Source: Pseudarthrobacter naphthalenicus
GTDB taxonomy: Bacteria; Actinomycetota; Actinomycetes; Actinomycetales; Micrococcaceae
Direction: 5' to 3'
Assembly: GCF_029076445.1 (NCBI RefSeq)
Contig: NZ_JARESG010000001.1
Location: 62,001-126,000 of the forward strand
DNA: 64,000 bases
The position numbers and the translations under genes are program-made. Below are positions 42,579 through 52,517 of this stretch, piece after piece. Below the pieces are notes generated by a model, which saw nothing but the letters and a program-made list of their open reading frames with translations, was not told where the DNA came from and did no database searches. Numbering within the stretch: position 1 is the stretch's first letter; each line of letters opens with the position of its first letter.

Positions 42579-43676
42579 ATGGCAGCGAACCGGGTAAGCC
42601 GCAAGGTCATGGGCAGGCTCCGGCTGGCCTCGCAGGGTCTGCTTGGGCCCGGGCTGGGGTCGGTAGCGGAGGCTGTCCGCTGGATGACCGCCACCCAGGC
42701 GCAGGACCTGCAGGCGTCGCTGCTCGCCATCGGCCTCCGGGTGCCCGGCGCCGGGCTCTCTGATGTTCGGGCCGCCCTCGACGCCGGGAGTATTGTCCGG
42801 TCCTGGCCGATGCGCGGCACGCTGCACCTGGTGGCCCCGGAGGATCTGCGGTGGATGCTGGACCTCACCGCGGAACGTCTTCACCGCGTGGTCGCCGGCA
42901 GGCACCGGGAATTGGACATCACGTGGGCGGACATCGAGAAGTGCCGCGATGTGGCGTTGGAGCATTTGGCCGGCGGCGGTTCAGTCAGCCGCAACGAACT
43001 CTTTGCCATCCTTGAGGCCGCAGGGCAGCCCACCACAGGCCAGCGGGGTTACCACATCCTGGGGTCGCTGTGCCGTCACGCATGGCTGGTCCAGGGCCCG
43101 CTCGCGGGAAACCAGCAACTCCTGGTGGCGTTCGATGAGTGGATACCGGTTTCGCGGACGCTCGAGCGGCAGGAGGCCATCGCCGAGTTCGTACTGCGCT
43201 ATTTCCACAGTCACGGGCCCGCCACTGTCCGTGATTTTGCCTGGTGGACGCAGCTTCCCCTCCCGGAGGTGCGGGCGGCGTTGGAACAGGTCGGAGGTCA
43301 GCTGGTGGACCTTGAGTTCGCCGGGGCCACCTACTGGATGTCGCCGAAGACCGCGTCACTGCTCGACGACGGCGTGCCCGGCCAACGGTCCGTGCTCCTG
43401 CTGCCCGGCTTTGATGAGTTCCTCCTCGGTTACCAGGACCGGAGCCTGGTCCTGGCGCCGGAGCACGCCGACGCGATCGTCCCCGGCGGCAACGGCGTGT
43501 TCAAGAAGACCATCGTGGCCGGGGGAGAAGTGATCGGCACCTGGGCTATGGCCGGCACGGGCAGAAGCGCCGCCGTCGTGCCTGAACTCTTCGACGAAAG
43601 CGCGCCGCTCGGTGCCGCTGCGGAGCTGGCGTTGGCCAAGGCCGCCGAACGTTACCTCACCTTCCTCAACACCTGA
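42579..43676 (+). CDS. HTH_42 winged-helix protein (AlkZ/YcaQ-like)
   Basis: 365 aa of the winged-helix DNA-binding family that includes the DNA glycosylases AlkZ and YcaQ, which free alkylated or crosslinked bases. MTATQAQDLQ near residues 34-43 provides a Q-x-Q like the catalytic motif of AlkZ; SWPMRGTLHLVAPEDL is conserved. A DNA repair role is probable but not proven, since some relatives protect antibiotic producers from their own DNA-damaging product. TAGGAT is 6 nt before the ATG. Confidence 0.8.
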   Translation: MAANRVSRKVMGRLRLASQGLLGPGLGSVAEAVRWMTATQAQDLQASLLAIGLRVPGAGLSDVRAALDAGSIVRSWPMRGTLHLVAPEDLRWMLDLTAERLHRVVAGRHRELDITWADIEKCRDVALEHLAGGGSVSRNELFAILEAAGQPTTGQRGYHILGSLCRHAWLVQGPLAGNQQLLVAFDEWIPVSRTLERQEAIAEFVLRYFHSHGPATVRDFAWWTQLPLPEVRAALEQVGGQLVDLEFAGATYWMSPKTASLLDDGVPGQRSVLLLPGFDEFLLGYQDRSLVLAPEHADAIVPGGNGVFKKTIVAGGEVIGTWAMAGTGRSAAVVPELFDESAPLGAAAELALAKAAERYLTFLNT

Positions 43677-43749
43677 CGCCGGAACGGCCGGGAGCCCGCC
43701 GCCGCACGGACGTCACCATAACAACGCAGCCGAGGCGCACCTCTCCGGG

Positions 43750-44085
43750 CTAGCCGCGCCGGTGCTGCCACTGCCAGGCATGCCAGAACATGAGGCCCAT
43801 GAAGGTCAAGAGTCCGACGAATACACCCGGCTCGGCAAATGAAAACAGGAAGTAAGCCATGCTGACGCGGTCAGTCATTGAAACAGACAAAGGAGCGTTC
43901 AAAAGGACTGCGACTCCACCGACAACCAGCACTGTGACCACCAGCCACAGCACCCCGATGAACGGGTTCAACTTCAGGCTGGATCTGACAACACCTTCAA
44001 CTGGTCCCTCGTCCGCTGCCGCCAGCGGGTTGCCATCCCCGTCCACTTCGTGAAATCCAACTAGTCCAGACTGGTTCTGGTTCAT
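43750..44085 (-). CDS. Hypothetical membrane protein
   Basis: 111 aa, not recognised. A polar N-terminus (HEVDGDGNPLAAADEGPVEG) precedes two helices (about 42-64 and 77-101) and a C-terminal HAWQWQHRRG. The start has GGAGGGGGAACGC upstream. Base composition is less GC-rich than its neighbours, as is the region to its right, which might indicate acquired DNA. It lies downstream of asd on the same strand but 200 bp away with hairpins between. Confidence 0.62.
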   Translation of the reverse strand: MNQNQSGLVGFHEVDGDGNPLAAADEGPVEGVVRSSLKLNPFIGVLWLVVTVLVVGGVAVLLNAPLSVSMTDRVSMAYFLFSFAEPGVFVGLLTFMGLMFWHAWQWQHRRG

Positions 44086-44107
44086 GCGTTCCCCCTCCGC
44101 TGTCCAG

Positions 44108-44123
44108 CAGCCTAGTTAGGCTG
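44108..44123. repeat. Short perfect palindrome
   Basis: CAGCCTA / TAGGCTG (44108-44114, 44117-44123) around two bases, 22 bp upstream of the hypothetical gene's start on its strand. It could be an operator or a weak terminator. Confidence 0.45.
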
Positions 44124-44216
44124 TGAAAGCACCAGCCTAACTGCCTTCACGAGCGAAAACGCGGGACGTTCAACGAACCTCGACCTTAATTGACGCGTGA
44201 TCTGTTGGAGCAGGAA

Positions 44217-44276
44217 AGCGGCCCTTACCCGCATGAGCGGTGCCGGGTAGCACCGTTCCTGCGGGTCAGGGCCGCT
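44217..44276 (-). terminator. Long hairpin after asd
   Basis: 17-bp arms with one mismatch (44217-44233, 44260-44276) plus an inner stem (CGGTGC/GCACCG). It begins 18 bp past the asd stop. No run of T; a factor-independent terminator of unusual form or an mRNA-stabilising structure. Confidence 0.6.
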
Positions 44277-44293
44277 GGTGAGCCGGTGGGGCG

Positions 44294-45436
44294 TTACAGG
44301 TTCCCGGTGGCGATGTTGAGCATGCGGCGCAGCGGCTCGGCGGCACCCCACAGGAGCTGGTCGCCCACGGTGAACGCGCTGATGTATTCCGGGCCCATCT
44401 CCATCTTGCGGATGCGGCCCACGGGGATGTCCAGGGTGCCGGAGGCGGCCACGGGGGTCAGGCCGGCCATGGAGTCTTCCTTGGTGTTCGGGATGACCTT
44501 GGCCCACTCGTTGTCATTGGCGAGGAGCGTTTCGATCTCGGCCACGGACAGGTCTTCGCGGAGCTTGAGGGTCAGGGCCTGGGAGTGGGAGCGCATGGCA
44601 CCGATCCGGATGCAGAGTCCGTCCATGATGATCCGGTTCTCATCGGAAGTGCCCAGGATCTTGTTGGTCTCAACCCCGGCCTTCCACTCTTCCTTGGACT
44701 GTCCATTGCCCAGGTCCGCGTCGATCCAGGGGATCAGGGAGCCGGCCAGCGGCACGCCGAACTGGGTGGCGTCGATGTCGGTGCGCTGGTGGGCCAGGAC
44801 TTTGCGGTCTATTTCGAGGATGGCCGACGCCGGGTCGTCCAGTTCCGAGCTGACCTCGGCGTTGAGCGTGCCGAACTGGCTGAGCAGCTCACGCATGTGC
44901 CGGGCGCCGCCGCCGGAGGCTGCCTGGTAGGTCATCGAGGTGCCCCATTCGACCAGGCCGTTCTTGAACAGCCCGCCCAGGCCCATGAGCATGCAGGAGA
45001 CGGTGCAGTTGCCGCCGATGAAGTCCTTGGTGCCGTTGACCAGGCCCTTGTCGATGACGTCGCGGTTGATCGGGTCCAGAACGATGATGGAGTCGTCGTT
45101 CATGCGCAGGGTGGAGGCGGCGTCGATCCAGAGGCCGTCCCAGCCGCGGCCGCGCAGTTCGGTGTGCACGCGCTTGGTGTAGTCGCCGCCCTGGGCGGTG
45201 ACGATAATGGGCAGCTTGGCCAGCGCGTCGACGTCGTACGCGTCCTCAAGCTTGCCGGCGCTGCCTTCTGCTGTTCCAGCCAGTGAGGGGGCGGCACCTC
45301 CCGCGTTGGACGTGGAGAAGAACACCGGGTTGATGTTGGCGAAGTCGCCCTCGTCCTGCATGCGCTGCATGAGGACGGAGCCGACCATGCCGCGCCATCC
45401 GACCAGGCCGACGGAGGGGGTAGCTGCTGTAGTCAT
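44294..45436 (-). CDS. asd: Aspartate-semialdehyde dehydrogenase
   Basis: NADPH-dependent step in lysine (diaminopimelate), threonine and methionine synthesis. 380 aa: [14 protein letters not shown] nucleotide site near 13-26, and catalytic cysteine C144 in [15 protein letters not shown]. Length and motif match the enterobacterial class rather than the shorter mycobacterial class (which has NPNCTT). It is not next to ask, as it is in many actinobacteria. TAAACT (45443-45448, minus strand) is 6 nt before the ATG: leaderless. Confidence 0.94.
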   Translation of the reverse strand: MTTAATPSVGLVGWRGMVGSVLMQRMQDEGDFANINPVFFSTSNAGGAAPSLAGTAEGSAGKLEDAYDVDALAKLPIIVTAQGGDYTKRVHTELRGRGWDGLWIDAASTLRMNDDSIIVLDPINRDVIDKGLVNGTKDFIGGNCTVSCMLMGLGGLFKNGLVEWGTSMTYQAASGGGARHMRELLSQFGTLNAEVSSELDDPASAILEIDRKVLAHQRTDIDATQFGVPLAGSLIPWIDADLGNGQSKEEWKAGVETNKILGTSDENRIIMDGLCIRIGAMRSHSQALTLKLREDLSVAEIETLLANDNEWAKVIPNTKEDSMAGLTPVAASGTLDIPVGRIRKMEMGPEYISAFTVGDQLLWGAAEPLRRMLNIATGNL

Positions 45437-45552
45437 TCGTACAGTTTAGACTTCGGGACCGGCACCGCGCAGTCGGTTACGTCACGGACGCCGGTAGCCG
45501 CGCACCGGGACCTTGGCCCGCTCCTGGTTCGGGCGGAACGCCGTTCTTGCCG

Positions 45553-45771
45553 CTACCCCCGGTTGGACTCCTCAAGCACGGCAGCCTTCCGCGCCCGCAG
45601 CGCAAAGAAGGCGCCGAATGTGAAGACCTGCGTCACCACAACCAGCACAATGGCCCCGGCGATCTTGTTGCCGCCCAGGATCATGGTCAGGCCAACAATG
45701 GCGGAGAGCAGCGCGAGCAGCGGCAGGAGCATGTAGCCCAGCACAAACAGTGTTTCCGGTTTTTTCAACAT
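45553..45771 (-). CDS. Small two-helix membrane protein in the thyA-folA operon
   Basis: 72 aa: MLKKPETLFVLGYMLLPLLA with two helices (about 8-30 and 36-57) and a charged end. The ATG lies 1 bp after the folA stop region, so it is the last gene of the operon. The longer frame back into folA is a shadow. Function unknown. Confidence 0.68.
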   Translation of the reverse strand: MLKKPETLFVLGYMLLPLLALLSAIVGLTMILGGNKIAGAIVLVVVTQVFTFGAFFALRARKAAVLEESNRG

Positions 45772-45772
45772 C

Positions 45773-46357
45773 TCAGCCCTGCGTCCTAACCCATTTGGTA
45801 AACCTGTACCGCGTCCCGTTCGCTGCCGTGAGCCACCCGTCCGGCGGGACGGAGGCGGCCGCCTCCCACGTCTCGTCGAGCTCGGGAGCGTAGGTGTCGC
45901 CGGTGGCCTCCATATCGATGGTGGTGACCACGGCGACGTTGGCGAGTTCGGTGGACTGGCGGAACACTTCGCCGCCGCCCAGGATCCAGACTGTCTCGCC
46001 GCCGTCGACGAACTGCGACTCCAGGAGCGCATCATCCAGGGAGGGAACCACGACGGCGCCCTCCGCCTCAGGTGATTCGCCCCAGGTCTTCTGCCGGGTG
46101 ATCACAATGTTCGTGCGGCCGGGCAGCGGGCGGTACTTGTCCGGGAAGGACAGCCATGTCTTGCGGCCCATGATCACCGGATGCCCGGTGGTGAGCCGGG
46201 TGAAATGCTTCATATCTTCGGGCAGGTTCCACGGCATGTCGCCGTCCTTGCCTATCACGCCGCCGGAGGTCTGGGCCCAGACGAGGCCGACGCCGGTGAC
46301 GGTACCGGCCAGCTCCTCGGTGAAGGCCTGCGGGTCTGCTGTGTTCTCGGTGCTCAT
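45773..46357 (-). CDS. folA: Dihydrofolate reductase
   Basis: Reduces dihydrofolate to tetrahydrofolate with NADPH. 194 aa: [29 protein letters not shown] supplies the catalytic Asp and folate pocket, VIMGRKTW and [12 protein letters not shown] the NADPH site. About 20 extra N-terminal residues precede the fold. Its ATG overlaps the thyA stop (ATGA), so it is translationally coupled to the enzyme that makes its substrate. Confidence 0.96.
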   Translation of the reverse strand: MSTENTADPQAFTEELAGTVTGVGLVWAQTSGGVIGKDGDMPWNLPEDMKHFTRLTTGHPVIMGRKTWLSFPDKYRPLPGRTNIVITRQKTWGESPEAEGAVVVPSLDDALLESQFVDGGETVWILGGGEVFRQSTELANVAVVTTIDMEATGDTYAPELDETWEAAASVPPDGWLTAANGTRYRFTKWVRTQG

Positions 46358-47157
46358 ACGGCGATCGGGGCCTTGATTGTGGGGTGGTGCCGGTAGCCCA
46401 CCACTTCGAAATCGTCCAGGGTGTAGTCGAAGATCGACGCCGGCTTCCGGGTGATCTTCAGCTGCGGGTACTCATACGGGTCACGGTCCAACTGCTTCAA
46501 AACCTGGTCCATGTGGTTCTCATAGATGTGGACGTCACCGCCGGTCCAGACAAACTCGCCAGGTTCCAGGCCAACCTGCTGCGCAACCATGCAGGTCAGC
46601 AGTGCGTAGGAGGCAATGTTGAAGGGCACACCCAGGAACATGTCAGCGGAGCGCTGGTACAGCTGGCAGGACAGTTTGCCGTCCGCCACGTAGAACTGGA
46701 AGAACGCGTGGCACGGCGGCAGCGCCATGTCCTTGAGCTCGGAGACATTCCAGGCGGAGACGATGTGCCGGCGCGAATCCGGGTTGGATTTCAGGTTCTC
46801 CACCAGTTCGGCGATCTGATCGATGTGTCCGCCGTCAGGGGTGGGCCAGCTGCGCCACTGGACTCCGTACACGGGGCCAAGTTCGCCCTCGGCGTCGGCC
46901 CATTCGTTCCAAATGGTCACACCCTGGTCCTGCATCCACTTCACGTTCGACTCGCCGCGCAGGAACCACAGGAGTTCCACCGCGACGGACTTGAAATGTA
47001 CCCGCTTGGTGGTGATCAGCGGGAAGCTTTGGCTGAGGTCGAAGCGGATTTGGCGGCCAAAAACGCTGGTGGTTCCGGTGCCCGTCCGGTCCGATTTGTG
47101 GGTGCCATGGGCCAGGACGTCACGGAGGAGGTCTTCATAGGGCGTCGGGATGCTCAC
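46354..47157 (-). CDS. thyA: Thymidylate synthase
   Basis: Methylates dUMP to dTMP with methylene-tetrahydrofolate. 267 aa; catalytic C149 in [13 protein letters not shown], and [13 protein letters not shown] and [14 protein letters not shown] for substrate binding. GTG start with TAGACT (47164-47169) exactly 6 nt upstream and no ribosome-binding site: leaderless first gene of the thyA-folA operon. Confidence 0.97.
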   Translation of the reverse strand: MSIPTPYEDLLRDVLAHGTHKSDRTGTGTTSVFGRQIRFDLSQSFPLITTKRVHFKSVAVELLWFLRGESNVKWMQDQGVTIWNEWADAEGELGPVYGVQWRSWPTPDGGHIDQIAELVENLKSNPDSRRHIVSAWNVSELKDMALPPCHAFFQFYVADGKLSCQLYQRSADMFLGVPFNIASYALLTCMVAQQVGLEPGEFVWTGGDVHIYENHMDQVLKQLDRDPYEYPQLKITRKPASIFDYTLDDFEVVGYRHHPTIKAPIAV

Positions 47158-47241
47158 GGCTAAAGTCTACCGGGACGGCCGGCGCGACGGGTGTGGGCTT
47201 GCATCGCCCCGGTGAACTAGGCCGACGTCAGCCCATACGTT

Positions 47242-48210
47242 TCAGTCGTCGAACGGCTTGAACTGTTCCACTGCCACAATGCGTTGCTTGTGGTTGGTTG
47301 CCACGTGGCAGATCACCAGTTCGCCGGGGGACAGGTAGGGGTCCGCGTCCGGCAGGAGGGCGCGCAGCCGCCCCGGCATGTGCTTTCCCAGCTGGGCCAG
47401 GACGGTGGGAAGGGCCGGCCGGTGGGTGCAGACGGCCACCGGCTGCTGCTTTTCCAGAAGGGACTCAATGACGGCGCCCGTCTTCTTGGGCGTGCGGGCA
47501 TGACGGTGCTCCGTCAGCGCATCCACCAGCTTGACTTTGGCCCCGGACGCCCTCAGGTACGGCGCTACCGTGGACACGCAGCGCCGCCAGGGGCTGGTGA
47601 CCACGCGGGGCGGCTGCCAGGCCTGCAGCAGCCGGCCCACCGCCTGCGCCTGCCGGACGCCGGTGGCCGCCAAGGGCCGCTCGCCCTCCGCCTTCGTCCA
47701 GGATGAGCGCGGCTTGGCCTTGGCATGACGCACCACAATGAGGGGCCAGGTATCCAGCTGGTCGTTTTTGTGGGCGGCCCTCAAATGGTCCAGCGGGACC
47801 ACGTCGGACGGGTTGGACAGCATTCCCGCGGCGGTTTCCGGGGCACACCAGACGACCCGGTCCACCTCCTTGCCGTCCGGGACGAGCTTGGCCCCGTTGA
47901 CTTTGACCGCCCAGTAATGGACCACCTTAAGGCCGGAGGGAACGTGGTAGTGGATGGGCGGCAGGGGAATGCCCAACGGTGCTGACAGCCCGATCTCCTC
48001 GCGCACCTCACGTGCGGCGCACTCGGGAATAGTCTCCCCGGCGTCGATCTTGCCCTTTGGCCAGGACCAATCGTCGTACCGGGGCCGGTGGATCAGGAGG
48101 ACCTCAAGGCCGTTCGAGTTGATCCGCCAGGGAATGGCCCCGGCCGCGACCACCGCGACTGCTTCGCCGGGATGGTCAGTCTGGTCTGCTACGAGGATGT
48201 CGCTCGACAA
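47242..48210 (-). CDS. mutT1: Nudix hydrolase fused to histidine phosphatase (MutT1 type)
   Basis: 322 aa. The N-terminal Nudix box GKIDAGETIPECAAREVREEIGL (53-75) is followed by a histidine-phosphatase domain with RHAK at 161-164 and THRPALPT near 262. Mycobacterial MutT1 removes 8-oxo-dGTP and diadenosine polyphosphates, and that role is likely here. TTG start, 8 bp after the ppk stop: same operon, linking polyphosphate metabolism with nucleotide sanitation. Confidence 0.92.
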   Translation of the reverse strand: MSSDILVADQTDHPGEAVAVVAAGAIPWRINSNGLEVLLIHRPRYDDWSWPKGKIDAGETIPECAAREVREEIGLSAPLGIPLPPIHYHVPSGLKVVHYWAVKVNGAKLVPDGKEVDRVVWCAPETAAGMLSNPSDVVPLDHLRAAHKNDQLDTWPLIVVRHAKAKPRSSWTKAEGERPLAATGVRQAQAVGRLLQAWQPPRVVTSPWRRCVSTVAPYLRASGAKVKLVDALTEHRHARTPKKTGAVIESLLEKQQPVAVCTHRPALPTVLAQLGKHMPGRLRALLPDADPYLSPGELVICHVATNHKQRIVAVEQFKPFDD

Positions 48211-48218
48211 CGCCGGCC

Positions 48219-50468
48219 CTACCGCCGGCTCAGGCTGCGCTGGCGGTCACGCGATGCCAGCAGCCACGACTGGATGTCCTCGAGGGGCGTTCCGTCCTCG
48301 GAGATGTGGTGACGGTTCCACTGGCCCTCGTTGTCCAGGTGCCAGCTGGCCGTCTCCGGATCCATGTACCGCCGCAGCAGGTCAAGGACGTAGGTGATGT
48401 CGTCCGCGTTGGCCAGCTGGACCAGGGCCTCCACCCTGCGGTCCAGGTTGCGGTGCATCATGTCGGCGGAGCCGATGTAAACCACCGGGTCACCGCCGTT
48501 GGCGAACGCGAACACCCGCGAGTGCTCCAGGAAACGGCCCAGTACTGAACGCACCGTGATGTTCTCGCTGAGGCCCGGAACGCCGGGGCGCAGGGAGCAG
48601 ATGCCGCGCACAATGATGTCCACCATCACGCCGGCCTGGGAGGCCCGGTAGAGGGAGTCGATAATGGCCTCGTCCACCATGGAGTTGACCTTGATTTGGA
48701 CCCTGGCTGCCAGCCCGGCGCGTGCGTTCCGGATCTCGGTTTCGATCCGGTCGATCAGCCCGGAACGGACGGAGCGCGGGGCCACGAGCAGGCGCTTGAA
48801 CGTGGACTTGGGCGCGTAGCCGGACAGCTGGTTGAACAGCTTGGACAGGTCCTCGCCCACCTGCTCATTGGCGGTCAGCAGGCCAAGGTCCTCGTAGTAG
48901 CGGGCGGTGCGGGGGTGATAGTTGCCGGTGCCGATGTGGCAGTAGCGGCGAAGCCCGTCCACTTCCTGCCGGACCACGAGCGATAACTTGCAGTGCGTTT
49001 TCAATCCCACGATGCCGTAGACCACGTGGACACCGGCCTGTTCAAGCTTGCGCGCCCAGGAGATGTTGGCCTGTTCATCGAACCTGGCCTTGATCTCCAC
49101 CAGCGCCAGCACCTGCTTGCCTGCCTCGGCTGCGTCGATCAGGGCGTCAACGATGGGGGAGTCCCCGGACGTGCGGTACAGGGTCTGCTTGATGGCCTGG
49201 ACCTTGGGGTCCGCTGCCGCCTGTTCCAGGAACGCCTGCACCGAGGTGGAGAAGGAGTCGTACGGGTGGTGGAGCAGGATGTCGCGCCGGCGCATGGCCG
49301 AGAAGACGTTGGCGGCCTTGGACGTCTCAGACTCGTTGAGGAACCGGGACGTGTGGGGCATGTGCTTCGGGTAATGAAGGTCCGCACGGTCAATTCCGGC
49401 GATGACGGACAGCCCGCGGAGGTCCAGCGGTGCGGGAAGCGAATAGACCTCCGACTCCTCCACACCGAGTTCGCGGATCAGCAGCGCACGGATGTTCGGG
49501 TTGATGTCGTTGCTGACCTCGAGGCGGACCGGCGGCCCGAAACGGCGGCGCAGCAGTTCCTTTTCGAGGGCCTGCAGCAGGTTCTCGGCATCGTCCTCTT
49601 CGACTTCGAGGTCCTCGTTGCGGGTGACTCGGAAGATGTGGTGCTCCAACACCTCCATGCCGGCGAACAGCTTGTCCAGGTGGACGGCGATGACCTCTTC
49701 GAGGGCGATGAAGCGTGCCACGCGCCCGGCAATGGCACCGGCGCGCGGCCCGTCGATGGAAATCAGGCGCGGAAGCTGGTCCGGAACCTTCAGCCGGGCG
49801 AAGAGCTCCTTATCGCTGACCGGGTTGCGCACCACCACGGCGAGGTTCAGGGACAGCCCCGAAATGTAAGGGAAGGGGTGGGCGGGATCGACGGCGAGCG
49901 GCGTCAGGATGGGGAAGACCTTCTCGGCGAACATGGCGCTGAGCTGCTGCTTGGCGGCGTCGTCGAGTTCATCCCAGTGCATCAGGTGGATGTGCTCGTA
50001 GGCGAGGGCCGGCCGGATCTGCTCCGCGTAGACCTGGGCGTGGCGCTGTTGGAGGCGGTGTGCTTCGTCGCCGATCTTTTCCAGGACCTCCACGGGGCTG
50101 AGGCCGGCAGGGGACGGCACCGCGAGGCCGGTGGCGATGCGCCGCTTAAGGCCGGCCACCCGGACCATGAAAAATTCGTCCAGGTTGGACGCGAAGATGG
50201 ACAGGAACGCAACGCGTTCCAGAAGGTGGAGGGTGGGGTCCTCGGCCAGCTCCAGGACACGGGAGTTGAAGGCCAGCCAGCTCAGCTCGCGGTCCAGGAA
50301 ACGGTCCGGCCGGATGTCTCCTTCCGGCACCAGGCTGGGCGCAAACTCGGGAATGTCGATCCGGTCCTGCGTGGCGCGCGAAGCCGGCACCTCGGATGAG
50401 CCAAAGCGGGCCCGTGCCGGTGCTGACGCGCCCTCAGACGTGGCTGTTCCCACGGGTTCCGGTTTCAT
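48219..50468 (-). CDS. ppk: Polyphosphate kinase 1
   Basis: Makes polyphosphate from ATP. 749 aa with the four PPK1 domains: N-terminal [22 protein letters not shown], head domain, then two phospholipase D-like lobes. The phosphorylated histidine is H492 in [13 protein letters not shown], with [20 protein letters not shown] following. The first ~45 residues are disordered. Start chosen at ATG 50468 with GAGGAGACACC upstream. It is followed by mutT1 in one operon. Confidence 0.95.
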   Translation of the reverse strand: MKPEPVGTATSEGASAPARARFGSSEVPASRATQDRIDIPEFAPSLVPEGDIRPDRFLDRELSWLAFNSRVLELAEDPTLHLLERVAFLSIFASNLDEFFMVRVAGLKRRIATGLAVPSPAGLSPVEVLEKIGDEAHRLQQRHAQVYAEQIRPALAYEHIHLMHWDELDDAAKQQLSAMFAEKVFPILTPLAVDPAHPFPYISGLSLNLAVVVRNPVSDKELFARLKVPDQLPRLISIDGPRAGAIAGRVARFIALEEVIAVHLDKLFAGMEVLEHHIFRVTRNEDLEVEEDDAENLLQALEKELLRRRFGPPVRLEVSNDINPNIRALLIRELGVEESEVYSLPAPLDLRGLSVIAGIDRADLHYPKHMPHTSRFLNESETSKAANVFSAMRRRDILLHHPYDSFSTSVQAFLEQAAADPKVQAIKQTLYRTSGDSPIVDALIDAAEAGKQVLALVEIKARFDEQANISWARKLEQAGVHVVYGIVGLKTHCKLSLVVRQEVDGLRRYCHIGTGNYHPRTARYYEDLGLLTANEQVGEDLSKLFNQLSGYAPKSTFKRLLVAPRSVRSGLIDRIETEIRNARAGLAARVQIKVNSMVDEAIIDSLYRASQAGVMVDIIVRGICSLRPGVPGLSENITVRSVLGRFLEHSRVFAFANGGDPVVYIGSADMMHRNLDRRVEALVQLANADDITYVLDLLRRYMDPETASWHLDNEGQWNRHHISEDGTPLEDIQSWLLASRDRQRSLSRR

Positions 50469-50616
50469 GGTGTCTCCTCTTACCTGGCGCTTAATGCTGG
50501 CCCACGGCCGGCGCGGTTCCCTACCAACCTTACAAGCAATCAGGGCCCGCGGACCCGGCACTTCGGGCAAGCGGGGGCCTTTCGTCCGGCGAGTGGGATA
50601 ACTCGGCCTTGGGGGC

Positions 50617-51588
50617 CTAGGGGGTGGTTACCGGCCCGTACTGGACGTCCATGTCCCAACGCGTGAAACCCAAGCCGCGGTAGAGCGAGACGGCCGGCGC
50701 ATTGTCCGCGTCCGTGTACAACATAACGGCGTGCAGTCCCAGGCCCTGAAGGTACCTGATTCCGGCGACGGTGAGCGCCTTGCCCAGACCCAGGCCCTGC
50801 GCGGCCGGGGTCACGCCCACCGCGTACACTTCACCGATCGCCGGGTGTGCGCCGTGCCGCGGGTGGACCTTAGTCCAATGGAAGCCCAGCAGCTGGCCGT
50901 CCCCGTCCACGGCGAGCAGGAAGCCGGCGGGATCAAACCAGTCCTCTGCCATCCGGGCCTCCAGGTCCCCGCGGGTCAACGAACCCTGTTCAGGGTGATG
51001 GGCAAACGCCGCGCGGTTCGCCGCCAGCCAGCCCTCCTCATCCTGGCCGGGCACGAAGGCGCGGAGCGTGACGCCGTCCGGAAGGCCGACGTCGGGCAGT
51101 TCGGCGGTGGCAGTGGTCAGCCTCATCTTCCAAAGCTCCCGCACGGGCCCGTAGCCGTACCGGGCGGCGAGGTCCGCCGCCGCCTCATGGTTGCCGTGCG
51201 ACCACGCCTTCAGGCCAGTCAGGCCCCGCTCGGACTTCAGCGCGCCCACCAGCCGGTCCGCCACCCCTTTGTTGCGGTAGCTGGGGTGGACGGCAATCTC
51301 CAGGACGCCGCTGCCGTCGGCTTCCTCCACCACCACGGCGAACCCGGCCAAGTCCTGGCCGGAGGAAGGGTCCGAGTCCTCATCCGGGGCGTAGAGGGCG
51401 AGGGTCAGCAGGGAATGCTCGGCCGAATCCGCGGCGCGGAGCGTCATCACGGTCTGCTCCGAAAGTGACGGGTTGCCGTCGGATTCCTCGGCGGCTGTAA
51501 GGAGCCCCAGGCAATCATTCAGCAATTGCTTGTCCACGGGGCCGTGGACAACAAGGACGGGCCATTTCTCCGGGTGCGCAGGACTCAT
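50617..51588 (-). CDS. mshD: Mycothiol synthase
   Basis: Acetylates Cys-GlcN-Ins with acetyl-CoA, the last step of mycothiol, the actinobacterial glutathione substitute. 323 aa with two GNAT domains: [21 protein letters not shown] (N-terminal, inactive in the mycobacterial enzyme) and [23 protein letters not shown] (C-terminal, active). Next to glnR as in mycobacteria (Rv0818/Rv0819). TAGCCT (51595-51600) lies 6 nt before the ATG: leaderless. Confidence 0.93.
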   Translation of the reverse strand: MSPAHPEKWPVLVVHGPVDKQLLNDCLGLLTAAEESDGNPSLSEQTVMTLRAADSAEHSLLTLALYAPDEDSDPSSGQDLAGFAVVVEEADGSGVLEIAVHPSYRNKGVADRLVGALKSERGLTGLKAWSHGNHEAAADLAARYGYGPVRELWKMRLTTATAELPDVGLPDGVTLRAFVPGQDEEGWLAANRAAFAHHPEQGSLTRGDLEARMAEDWFDPAGFLLAVDGDGQLLGFHWTKVHPRHGAHPAIGEVYAVGVTPAAQGLGLGKALTVAGIRYLQGLGLHAVMLYTDADNAPAVSLYRGLGFTRWDMDVQYGPVTTP

Positions 51589-51627
51589 GAAGCTAGGCTA
51601 TACGGCCGGACCGGAACGTGCCCCGAT

Positions 51628-51656
51628 TTGATGGCGCCCCGGCCGTTACGTATAAT
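51628..51656 (+). promoter_or_regulatory. Strong promoter of a small RNA
   Basis: TTGATG (51628-51633), 17-bp spacer, perfect TATAAT (51651-51656). It faces away from mshD and toward no protein gene on this strand; the transcript would start near 51663 and stop at the terminator 51760-51795. Confidence 0.85.
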
Positions 51657-51662
51657 CGTTAC

Positions 51663-51795
51663 CTCACCCGTCGGGAGACCGGCGGATGCGAGGGGGATCC
51701 ACCAGTGGGGTGGCCTCGATACGTTCGACCCGTATGTCCTCCACAAGCAGGCAAAAACTAAAGCCCCGGACCACCTGATGTGGTCCGGGGCTTTT
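51663..51795 (+). ncRNA. Candidate structured small RNA (about 133 nt)
   Basis: Bounded by a consensus promoter and an intrinsic terminator, with no open frame of note. It folds into three local hairpins before the terminator: 51668-51674/51679-51685 with GAGA (GNRA) tetraloop; 51689-51693/51714-51718 enclosing 51699-51703/51709-51713; and 51719-51723/51731-51735 with loop TTCGACC. The third, followed by seven bases and an unpaired A, looks like a tRNA T-arm, but no D-arm or good anticodon arm exists. I know no family with this layout. Target or role unknown; it lies between mshD and glnR, both on the other strand. Confidence 0.72.
51760..51795. terminator. Bidirectional terminator of small RNA and glnR
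   Basis: Perfect 15-bp stem (51760-51774, 51780-51794), 5-nt loop, TTTT on the plus side and, read on the minus strand, TTTAGTTTTTG. Ends the small RNA and the glnR message. Confidence 0.93.
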
Positions 51796-51818
51796 GCGTT
51801 AAAGCTCGACGGCGGCGC

Positions 51819-52517
51819 TCAGGCTTCCGTCAGTTCGTCCTCTTGCTGGCGTACCAGGGTGAGTCGGTACCCCACGTTCCGGACAGTGCTGATCAGGTTT
51901 TCGTGGTCGGCGCCGAGTTTGGCGCGGAGGCGGCGGACATGGACGTCGACGGTGCGGGTGCCGCCGTAATAGTCGTAGCCCCACACCTCCGTGAGCAGTT
52001 GCTGGCGGGTGAACACCCGGCCGGGGTGCTGGGCCAGGTATTTGAGGAGTTCGAACTCCTTGAAGGTCAGGTTCAGCGGCGCACCGTTCACGCGGGCCGT
52101 GTAGCTGGCCTCGTCGATAACCACGCCTGCTGCCCGGATCTCCGTGGGGGCATCGGCCTGTTCCGGGACAGCCCGTGCCACGGAAAGCCTGATGCGCGCC
52201 TCCACCTCGGCCGGCCCGGCGGAGTCGAGCACAATATCGTCCACCGCCCAGGCCGACGAAACGGCAGCCATGCCGCCTTCGGTCAGGATCAGTACCAGCG
52301 GGGCGCTCAGTCCGGTGGCTTTGAGCAACTGGGTGAGCGAACGGGCACCCACCAGGTCCTTGCGGGCATCGAGCAGCACGATGTCGCAGGGGTCGGTTTC
52401 CAGCAGGGCGGTCGGCTCAGCGGCGAGGATATGCACGCGGTGATTCAGTAATTCGAGGGCAGGCAGAATGTCCACCGATGACCCGGTGCTGTTCGTCAAT
52501 AGCAGGATGTGCGACAT
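51819..52517 (-). CDS. glnR: GlnR-type OmpR-family regulator of nitrogen metabolism
   Basis: Orphan response regulator, 232 aa. The atypical receiver (1-115) starts [23 protein letters not shown] and keeps D50 and R52 in LLDARKDL, which in known GlnR proteins hold the dimer together without phosphorylation; TEGGMAAV and [14 protein letters not shown] are GlnR hallmarks. The C-terminal winged helix (about 135-225) has [31 protein letters not shown]. It activates ammonium assimilation genes (glnA, amtB) in relatives. GGAGGAACA precedes ATG 52517, ruling out the longer frame. Confidence 0.92.
   Translation of the reverse strand: MSHILLLTNSTGSSVDILPALELLNHRVHILAAEPTALLETDPCDIVLLDARKDLVGARSLTQLLKATGLSAPLVLILTEGGMAAVSSAWAVDDIVLDSAGPAEVEARIRLSVARAVPEQADAPTEIRAAGVVIDEASYTARVNGAPLNLTFKEFELLKYLAQHPGRVFTRQQLLTEVWGYDYYGGTRTVDVHVRRLRAKLGADHENLISTVRNVGYRLTLVRQQEDELTEA

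Noticed and set aside
48993..50399. 468-codon frame opposite ppk
   Set aside because: Shadow caused by high GC at third positions; ppk motifs are complete on the minus strand.
51673..51743. tRNA-like fold with a GTG 'anticodon' inside the small RNA
   Set aside because: Acceptor has an A-C mismatch, there is no D-arm, position 33 is not T, and the anticodon stem has only four pairs; only the T-arm-like hairpin is convincing.
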